Assembly (NCBI GenBank): GCA_030045215.1
Contig: JASIBJ010000428.1
Coordinates: 1-11,508 of the forward strand
Direction: 5' to 3'
From: Streptosporangiaceae bacterium
GTDB taxonomy: Bacteria > Actinomycetota > Actinomycetes > Streptosporangiales > Streptosporangiaceae
Length of the DNA stretch: 11,508 nucleotides
The position numbers and the translations under genes were made by a program. The notes below the pieces were generated by a model. That model was not told the DNA's origin, did no database searches, and saw only the letters and a program-made list of their open reading frames with translations. Position 1 is the first letter of the stretch, and every line of letters starts with the position of its first letter. Shown piece by piece: positions 1 to 6,000 of the stretch.

Positions 1-1065
1 CTCGCGGCGCACGTGATACGGGGGCTGATTGCCAGAACCTCGGTCGACCCGACGGCGATCGAGGACGTCATCATGGGCTGCGTCTCGCAGGCCGGCCCGC
101 AGGCGATCGACATCGCGAGGAACGCCTGGCTGTCCGCGGGCCTGCCGGAGAGCGTTCCCGGCGTCACCATCGACCGGCAGTGCGGATCCTCGCAGCAGGC
201 CGTTCACTTCGCCGCGCAGGCGGTCCTCTCCGGCACGCAGGACCTGGTGATCGCGGCGGGCGTCGAGAGCATGAGCATGGTGCCGATGGGCACGACGGTG
301 GCGCTGCCGATGCGGGAGGGACTGGCCTCGCCATTCGGCCAGGGCTGGAAGGACCGCTACGGCGACCAGGAGATCTCGCAGTTCCGCGGCGCGCAGCTGA
401 TGTGCGAGAAGTGGGGCTTCAAGCGCTCGCAGCTAGAAGAGCTTTCCCTGGAAAGCCACGCCCGTGCGATCCGCGCCATCGACCAGGGTCGGTTCGACCG
501 GCAGGTTCTGCCCGTCGCCGGTGTCAGCACCGACGAGGGACCGCGGCGGGACAGCACCCTGGAGAAGATGGCCGAGCTGAAACCGCTGCGACCGGGCTGG
601 GAGCTGACGGCGGCGATTTCATCGCAGATTTCCGACGGCGCGGCTGCGCTGCTGATCGCGTCACCGAGCGCGGTACGCCGCCACGGGTTCACGCCGCGGG
701 CGCGCATCCACACCCTGGCCGTCGTCGGCGCGGACCCCGTCTACATGCTCACCGGTCCGATCCCCGCGACGGAGATGGCGCTGGAGAAGGGTCACCTTGA
801 CATCGACGACATCGACGTGTTCGAGGTCAACGAGGCGTTCGCGCCGGTGGTGCTGGCCTGGTCGGCCGACACCGGCGGCCCGCTCGAGAAGACCAACCCC
901 AACGGCGGAGCGATCGCGCTCGGTCACCCGCTCGGCGCCACCGGCGCGATCCTCATGACCAAGCTGCTGCACGAGCTTGAGCGCACCGGCGGCCGCTACG
1001 GCCTGCAGGCGATGTGCGAGGGTGGCGGCCAGGCTAACGCGACCATCATCGAGCGCCTGGCGTAG
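1..1065 (+). CDS. Acetyl-CoA C-acyltransferase (thiolase), 5'-truncated by the window edge
   Basis: Thiolase-superfamily enzyme that condenses or cleaves acyl-CoA/acetyl-CoA in the cytoplasm, as in fatty-acid or steroid beta-oxidation. The frame is open to base 1 and reads LAAHVIRGL before the GTG at 13, so that GTG is internal; roughly 35-45 residues are missing compared with the usual length near 390. Counting from the codon at 13, the nucleophilic cysteine is C57 in DRQCGSSQQAVHFA, the NEAF motif is at 273-276, the catalytic histidine is H305 in GGAIALGHPLGATGA, and the second cysteine is C335 in CEGGGQANA. All catalytic residues are present, so the enzyme should be active. The ESMS and SDGAAALLIAS blocks also fit the family. 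The sequence does not decide between a biosynthetic and a degradative (FadA-like) role, and no partner dehydrogenase or hydratase lies in the window. Confidence 0.95.
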   Translation, partial: LAAHVIRGLIARTSVDPTAIEDVIMGCVSQAGPQAIDIARNAWLSAGLPESVPGVTIDRQCGSSQQAVHFAAQAVLSGTQDLVIAAGVESMSMVPMGTTVALPMREGLASPFGQGWKDRYGDQEISQFRGAQLMCEKWGFKRSQLEELSLESHARAIRAIDQGRFDRQVLPVAGVSTDEGPRRDSTLEKMAELKPLRPGWELTAAISSQISDGAAALLIASPSAVRRHGFTPRARIHTLAVVGADPVYMLTGPIPATEMALEKGHLDIDDIDVFEVNEAFAPVVLAWSADTGGPLEKTNPNGGAIALGHPLGATGAILMTKLLHELERTGGRYGLQAMCEGGGQANATIIERLA

Positions 1066-1069
1066 GCAA

Positions 1070-1132
1070 GCCGGCCGGGACGGCGCTGGTGCTCGTCACC
1101 GCCCGGTTCCGTCACCGCGTCGGCCGGCCGGC
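1070..1132 (+). terminator. Structured region after the thiolase, possible terminator
   Basis: A few bases after the thiolase stop, GCCGGCC (1070-1076) can pair with GGCCGGC (1126-1132). GACG (1079-1082) can pair with CGTC (1118-1121), and a nested GGTG/CACC hairpin (1088-1091 with 1097-1100) lies in the loop. No T-run follows, and GC-rich sequence makes such pairings fairly likely by chance, so this is only a weak terminator candidate. Confidence 0.3.
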
Positions 1133-1285
1133 TCGGTCGCCGGCCGCGCCAGGGCTGGTCAGGTGCGCCCTGGCGCAGTTGCGGAAGTCCGCGAGCATGC
1201 GGTTGCGCTCGCGGGCTTCGTCCTGGGCCTGGCGGACAGCGCTATCTCCCCCGAGGAAGCGGCCGACAACCGACATTCCCGTCAA
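1112..1285 (-). CDS. Candidate small gene, 57-residue hypothetical protein
   Basis: Minus-strand frame that I do not recognise. A TTG at 1283-1285 follows an AAGGAG ribosome-binding sequence (1294-1299) at 8 nt; an alternative ATG lies at 1274-1276 with no good site. The product contains MSVVGRFLGG, then a charged, probably helical stretch (RQAQDEARERNRMLADFR), one cysteine, and an Arg/Gly/Pro-rich end. Third codon positions are close to 90% G or C and the residue mix is balanced, unlike the Arg/Ser/Pro-rich shadows in the overlapping plus-strand frames. It converges on the thiolase and is divergent from hsp20. It could be a real small gene, the remnant of a larger one, or chance. Confidence 0.35.
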   Translation of the reverse strand: MTGMSVVGRFLGGDSAVRQAQDEARERNRMLADFRNCARAHLTSPGAAGDRAGRPTR

Positions 1286-1303
1286 ACCGAGCGCTCCTTG
1301 GGC

Positions 1304-1351
1304 GGCTGGGGAAGATCGGTGCCGGCAGGGCGACATCAATCTTCCCCGGCC
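1304..1351. repeat. Inverted repeat with 13-bp arms
   Basis: Arms at 1304-1316 (GGCTGGGGAAGAT) and 1339-1351 (ATCTTCCCCGGCC) are complementary over 13 positions with a single T-G wobble, around a 22-nt loop. The core GGGGAAGAT/ATCTTCCCC is perfect. On the minus strand the hairpin ends five bases before the AAGGAG of the candidate small gene, so it could be a leader structure. It lies about 140 bp upstream of the hsp20 promoter. There is no T-run on either side. Confidence 0.6.
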
Positions 1352-1486
1352 ACGCGAACGCGCGGCGATTTGTCCGATCTGCGGGGCCGGTTTGGGGTGC
1401 CTCAAGCTGCAGGCCCGGGCGCATGGCCCGTTCGAGGCGAGCGTTTGACCAGCCACGGATCACCGCGACCGGACCACGAGATGAAG

Positions 1487-1509
1487 CTTGATTTGACTTC
1501 GTTCCCAAG
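1487..1509. promoter_or_regulatory. HAIR-like imperfect inverted repeat upstream of hsp20
   Basis: CTTGATT (1487-1493) and TCCCAAG (1503-1509) form an inverted repeat, CTTG with CAAG, separated by 9 bp. The HspR operator HAIR is CTTGAGT-N7-ACTCAAG, so the outer four bases of each arm match but the inner bases and the spacing (two more) do not. The site overlaps the proposed -35 of hsp20, where a repressor would act, and an HspR-like gene lies downstream. Treat it as a candidate only. Confidence 0.35.
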
Positions 1510-1520
1510 GAATATACGAT
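1493..1520 (+). promoter_or_regulatory. Predicted hsp20 promoter
   Basis: TTGACT (1493-1498) and TACGAT (1515-1520) make a -35/-10 pair with a 16-bp spacer. They lie in the only AT-rich patch (about 1488-1545) of an otherwise GC-rich gap. The start of transcription would fall near 1527, giving a leader of about 75 nt before the ATG at 1603. Confidence 0.5.
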
Positions 1521-1602
1521 TAAAGTTAGAAGTTTTTTCAAGCAACAGAGCAAGCTAACCTAGGCCGCCGGGTCTAGGATGCGACTGGAAGGTGACAGGG
1601 AC

Positions 1603-2016
1603 ATGCTGCTTACATCATTCGACCCACGCGCGGAGTTTCACCGCGCGTTCTGGACCGCTGACCGCAGCTTCACCGCCGTGCGGATGGACGCCATTCGGCG
1701 CGACAACGAGATCGAGCTTCGGTTCGACCTGCCGGGTATCGACACCGACAGCATCGACGTGACCATCGACCGGGGCGTGCTGAGCGTCAGCGCGGAGCGG
1801 TCGGAGGAGTACGCAGACGGCGAGAAGCCGTTCGTCCGGGAGCGGGTCATGGGCTCGTTCTCCAGGAAGCTGCGGCTGTCGGACACCGTCGACGCCGAGC
1901 ACATCGCCGCGTCCTACGACGGTGGCGTGCTGACCGTCAAGGTTCCGCTGACCGAGCGTGCGCAGCCGCGCAAGATCGAGATCAGCACGCCGGAGCAGGC
2001 CGCCGTCACGGCCTGA
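1603..2016 (+). CDS. Small heat-shock protein, Hsp20/alpha-crystallin family
   Basis: ATP-independent cytoplasmic holdase that binds unfolding proteins under heat or other stress and passes them to the DnaK/Clp systems. The 137-residue product has the alpha-crystallin beta-sandwich: a first strand region (DNEIELRFDLPGID), GVLSVSAERSEE, the signature AASYDGGVLTVKVPL, and a C-terminal I-x-I anchor in RKIEIS, which fills a groove in neighbouring subunits during oligomer assembly. An ATG at 1579 would add eight residues, but GGAAGG (1587-1592) sits 10 nt before the ATG at 1603, and MLLTSFDP resembles family N-termini, so I place the start there. Length is typical. An intrinsic terminator follows, and the next gene encodes an HspR-like regulator. 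Confidence 0.95.
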   Translation: MLLTSFDPRAEFHRAFWTADRSFTAVRMDAIRRDNEIELRFDLPGIDTDSIDVTIDRGVLSVSAERSEEYADGEKPFVRERVMGSFSRKLRLSDTVDAEHIAASYDGGVLTVKVPLTERAQPRKIEISTPEQAAVTA

Positions 2017-2048
2017 TCATGGCGCCCGCGAGAGGGCGATAACCTGCG

Positions 2049-2084
2049 AAGGGCCCGTGCGGTCATGGCCGTGCGGGCCCTTTT
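2049..2084 (+). terminator. Rho-independent terminator after hsp20
   Basis: AAGGGCCCGTGCGG (2049-2062) pairs over 14 positions with CCGTGCGGGCCCTT (2069-2082), with two G-U wobbles and a 6-nt loop, and the run TTTT is at 2081-2084. It starts 32 bp after the hsp20 stop. It ends seven bases before the GAGGAGG ribosome-binding site of the MerR gene, so it also lies in the MerR leader. Confidence 0.85.
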
Positions 2085-2102
2085 CCCGGTGAGGAGGATG
2101 CC

Positions 2103-2483
2103 GTGCCGTCGCTGCCACTGGACGACGAGAACCGGCCGCTGTTCACCGTCGGCCAAGTGTCGGAGATGTTGAACGTCCAGCAGGCCTTCCTGCGCAGGCT
2201 GGACGAGTTCGCAGTGGTGTCGCCATCGCGGTCGGCCGGCGGTCAGCGTCGGTACACCCGCAATGAGATCGTCGCCGTGCGGTACGTCGTCGAGTTGATC
2301 GACGACGGCCTTACGCTTGCCGCGGTCCGGCGGGTACTGGAGCTTGAGGCCCAGGTGCGCCAGCTTGAGGCGGAGCGGGACGTACTGCGTGCGCTGGTGG
2401 CCAGGCTCCACAGCGAGCTGGCCAAGCGTCAGGGCCCGGCCGGCAGTGAGCCCGCCGAACGGCAGGATCCGCTTAGCGGGTAG
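2103..2483 (+). CDS. MerR-family transcriptional regulator, HspR-like
   Basis: DNA-binding regulator of 126 residues with the MerR layout: helix-turn-helix from about residue 13 (LFTVGQVSEMLNVQQAFLRR), wing with the signature SAGGQRRYT (44-52), second helical pair ending DGLTLAAVRRVLELE (about 68-82), then a leucine-rich coiled-coil dimerisation helix to about 107 and a polar tail. It has no cysteine, so a metal- or redox-sensing role is unlikely. The pattern LxLAAVRRVLELE followed by QVRQLEAE resembles HspR, the repressor of dnaK and hsp20 genes in actinobacteria, and position after hsp20 supports that. The start is the GTG at 2103, five bases after GAGGAGG (2091-2097); the ATG at 2098 is out of frame. 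Expression must come through the upstream terminator or from an unseen promoter. The exact target is inferred. Confidence 0.88.
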   Translation: MPSLPLDDENRPLFTVGQVSEMLNVQQAFLRRLDEFAVVSPSRSAGGQRRYTRNEIVAVRYVVELIDDGLTLAAVRRVLELEAQVRQLEAERDVLRALVARLHSELAKRQGPAGSEPAERQDPLSG

Positions 2484-2503
2484 CCGACCGGGGCGTCTTC
2501 GCG

Positions 2504-2520
2504 CAGTTAGCGGCTAGCTG
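2504..2520. terminator. Short hairpin between convergent genes
   Basis: CAGTTAG (2504-2510) pairs with CTAGCTG (2514-2520) around a 3-nt loop, with one T-G wobble. It sits between the MerR stop and the stop of the minus-strand gene and could serve either direction. The stem is short and no T-run is present, so support is weak. Confidence 0.25.
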
Positions 2521-2798
2521 ACCAGTGCGTCCTCGCGGGGCGCGTCGTCTTCGTTGTCGTGATCCTCCGCGCGGCTCACGAACACCTGAGGGCTGATCGT
2601 GTGCAGCGCGGTCAGCATCTCGCCGAGCGCCTCGTCACGCGGCAATTCCAGCACTACGTCGCCCGACAGCTCCGCTGCCGTGCCCGGCCGCGGCGACAGC
2701 TGGACTGCCGCGACGCGCTGGCGCGCCAGCACCTCGCTGAGCCGCTCTCTGCTGAGCGGATCGTCAGCGAGGTTGATGCGTATTCTCCACATGGCCAT
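2514..2798 (-). CDS. Hypothetical protein, 94 residues, possible ACT-like alpha/beta fold
   Basis: I do not recognise this protein. A GTG at 2829-2831 would add eleven residues, but the ATG at 2796-2798 (MAMWRIRINLADDP) follows a GGGAGGG ribosome-binding sequence at 8 nt, so I use that start. The visible pattern is strand (MWRIRINL), helix (SRERLSEVLARQ), strand (VAAVQLSPRP), strand (GDVVLELP), helix (DEALGEMLTALHTI), strand (PQVFVSRA), then a disordered acidic tail. This beta-alpha-beta-beta-alpha-beta order is that of ACT or ferredoxin-like domains, which often bind small ligands or act as protein-protein modules. There is no cysteine, signal peptide or membrane segment. It converges on the MerR gene with a 30-bp gap and follows the GH2 gene on the same strand after about 290 bp, with no evidence of co-transcription. 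Confidence 0.75.
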   Translation of the reverse strand: MAMWRIRINLADDPLSRERLSEVLARQRVAAVQLSPRPGTAAELSGDVVLELPRDEALGEMLTALHTISPQVFVSRAEDHDNEDDAPREDALVS

Positions 2799-3042
2799 AA
2801 AGGTGGCCCTCCCGGTCTGAGTGGCGTTCACCGTCGACGATCGCGGGCACTGATTGCCGACGTGATTCGGGCTCGTAACACTGACGTAAAAGGCCAGGGC
2901 CCTCGTTGTGACTCCCAGGCCGCGCGGGTCGTGAAGTGGAGTCGGGCACCTAGCGCTGAGACTAGCTTACGGGCTGTGAGCACGGGCCGAGAGCAATTCG
3001 CCGGATACGGCCCGATGGTCCGCGCCTGACCGGTCGGGCAGA

Positions 3043-3074
3043 GCAGGGCGCACACCCCGCCTGGCGCGCCCTGC
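3043..3074 (-). terminator. Probable terminator of the GH2 gene
   Basis: GCAGGGCGC (3043-3051) and GCGCCCTGC (3066-3074) form a perfect 9-bp stem with a 14-nt loop. The stem starts 12 bases downstream of the GH2 stop on the minus strand. No T-run follows, which is common in high-GC actinobacteria. Confidence 0.5.
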
Positions 3075-3085
3075 CCGGGCCCGGC

Positions 3086-6000
3086 CTAGCTTCCCGTCTC
3101 TACGTACGTCGGGTCCACGTACTCTCCGCCGTTGGTGACGACGCCGTAGTCGTTGTTCTCGTCCAGCGCCGCGGCCGGCACCTCGCCTCCGCCCGATGCC
3201 TGCATGAACGTCTGCAGGTCCGGGGGCTGGCCCGCGGAGACGCCGACCGTCAGCGTGATCTGGTCCTGCTGCCCGGCTGCCAGTGAGATGCCAGTGTCCG
3301 TGACGCAGGTCGCGGTGGCCAGCGTGCATGACCAGCCCGCGCCAGACATCGACAGGGCCTGCACACCGTCAGGGAGGTCGGCCGCGAACGTGACAGTGCC
3401 GGTCGTCGCGGCGTAGCCGACATTGGCCACGGTGATGTTGTAGATGTCGTGCTGGCCCTCCCCGCCGGGCAGGAACGGCCCGTACGGGACGCCACCGCCG
3501 GAGTCATAGCTGCTGACCGCCAGTTCCGGCAACTGGGTGACGGTCGTGGCGTCGCTGCCGGTCGCCGGGGTAGCGCTGCCGCCGGACACGGTCACCTGGT
3601 TGGTGACCGAGGGCTGCGCGTTGTTCGCGACCGCGACGCTCAGCGTGATCGGCGGGTACGAGCTTCCGGCCGGGAGCGTGCCGAACCGGAAGCACGTCGG
3701 CTGCGGCTCGTAGGTGTTCGGCACGCCGCCGCGCCGTGACGTCGATGTCACGACGTAGACGGCCGGCGCCAGCGAGCACGTCCAGCCGTAGCCGGACATC
3801 TCGACCGGGGTCAGGCCGGCCGGCAGCGTGTCGGTGACCGTCACCAGGCCCGACGCCGGCCCGGCGGCCGCGGCGTTCGAGACGCTCAGCCGATAGGAGT
3901 CGGACGCGTCGCCCTGGGCGAAGCTGCCCGAGTGCGTGCTGGTGACCGAGAGCGACGGCGCCGCCGGTGGCGGCGGGGGAGTGCCAGCCGGGCCAGTCTG
4001 GGTGATCGTCGTCGGGTCGGTTCCGGTCTGCCCGCCCGCCGAGGTGGAGGAGTCCGCCCCGGTGGTCAGCCCGCCGCCGGACACGGTCACCGAGTTGGTC
4101 ACCGAGGCGGGCGCGTTCGCGGTGACCTGCACCGCCAGCGTGATCGGCGGATCGGACGAGCCAGCGGCTAGCTCGTCGCTGCGGAAGCAGGTGACGGCGC
4201 TGACGTTGCAGGTCCAGCCGCTGCCCGACATCGAGGTGGCGGTCAGGCCCCAGGGCAGGTCGTCGGCGACCGAGACCAGGCCGTATGAGGGACCGCCAGT
4301 CGAGGGCGCGTTGGGACCGTCGACGTTGGACACGGTCAGTGTGTAACTGCCCGTGCCACCCTGTGCGAAGCTGCCCGAGTGGGTGCTCGCCGCGTTCAGG
4401 TCGGCCGCCTGCTCGATCGTGGTCGGCGCCTTGACGGTCGACGGACCGCCCTGGCTGCCGCCGCCCGATACGGTCACCGACTCCGTCCCCGAGGCCGGCG
4501 CGTTGTCGGCCACGCTGACGACGACGGTGATCGGCGGATCCTCGCCGTTCTCCCCGGCGAGCACGTCGCTGCGGTAGCAGGTGTCGGCGGGCTCGGCCTG
4601 CGGGGTCGTGATCGCCGGCAGGCTGCAGGTCCAGCCGCTGCCATACAGCGCCTGGATCGTCTCCCCGGCCGGAGCCGAGACCGTGGCCGTGATCGGATCC
4701 GAACTGCTGCCGTCGGTCGCGGCGCCGCCCTCGTTGATGACGGTGATCTCATACCGGTCGCCGTTGTCGCCCTGGCGGAACGCGCCGTCGACGGCGTTGT
4801 CGGCGGTCAGTTCGGGGACGCCGACGATCGGGGTCGGGCTGGCCAGCGAGACCGTCGGCGTGCCCTTCGCCCCGCCGCTGACGAAGGCGGCGTTGGTCAC
4901 GTGCAGGCCGTCATGCGAGTCCTGGTTGCCGTATCCGGTACCGAGCGGCACCTGCACGGTGAGCGTGATCGGCGGGTAAGACTGGCCGGGCTCCAGCACG
5001 GCAGGCTTGCCGCCGGGTCCGCCGGTCTCGGTGCAGACCAGCGTGGGGTTGTTGTTGGAGTTGCAGGTCCAGCCCGTGCCGGCGATCGAAGTGAAGTTGA
5101 TATTCGGGTCGATGATGTCCGTGACGTCGACGGGCGTCGTGCCGTCGGTCGCCTCATTACCCGTGTTGGTCACGGTGAGGGTGTAGGTGTCGGCGTTGTC
5201 GCCCTGGGTGAAGCTGGTCGACGGCGTTGTGTCGGGCGAGTTCGCCACGACCGTAATCGACCAGGCGGGCCCGGTGCGCGGGTGCGCCGGGTTGGCAGGC
5301 GCCGTTCCCGGCTGGCTCCCTACACCTGGACGCGCCGTGCCCGTGACCAGCGCCTGACCGTCTGCGTTCCCGAAATATTGGACGTGCGCCGCGGTCGACG
5401 CGGCGTGGACGGCGGCTGCCGCTGCTGCACTTTGCGGTGCCGCGAACACGGTCTGCGGCACGTTCCAGCCGTACACGCTGACCACGGGATCCGCGCCACG
5501 CAGGTCCGAGGACCGGTAGCTGGCCGTGAGGGTCTCCGACTGACCCGGCCACAACGTGATGTCGTTGTCGGTCCAGGTGATCGGCAGCACCTCGTTGTCG
5601 CCGGGGTTAGCCGCCCCGTCCGCGGTCCCGCGCCGCACGTCGGCGCGCAGGAAGAAGGCGACAGCCTTGTTCGACGACGGGTTGGTGATCGTGACGTTGG
5701 TGATCAGGTCGTCCCCGTCCGGGCCCGGCTGCTGGACCGTGTCGGCCGAGACCTCGACCGACTCCGACGGCAGTTGCTGCAGCGCGGTCATGTCGGCGTA
5801 CTGGCTGAGCGGCGCGCCGTTGTTTGCCTGCGGGTTGCCCTCGGTGGTGTCGTTCGGGTTCCCGGTGTCCCAGTCGATGACATCCTGCTGGGTCGACAGC
5901 CAGTAGACGTTGCGGTCAACGACGGTGCCGTGCTGGCGCAGGATCAGCTCGACGAAGTAGGCACTGGCCTTGGTCGGTGGCTTGGTGACCGCGGGCACCT

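Noticed and set aside
977..1558. Long plus-strand frames crossing the end of the thiolase and the following gap
   Set aside because: They are out of frame with the thiolase, Arg/Ala/Pro-rich, lack start signals and run into the AT-rich hsp20 promoter.
2874..2889. Direct repeat CGTAA-N6-CGTAA, like a PhoP-box spacing
   Set aside because: The 11-bp step fits, but the pentamer is not the GTTCA type and only two short copies exist; chance is a sufficient explanation.
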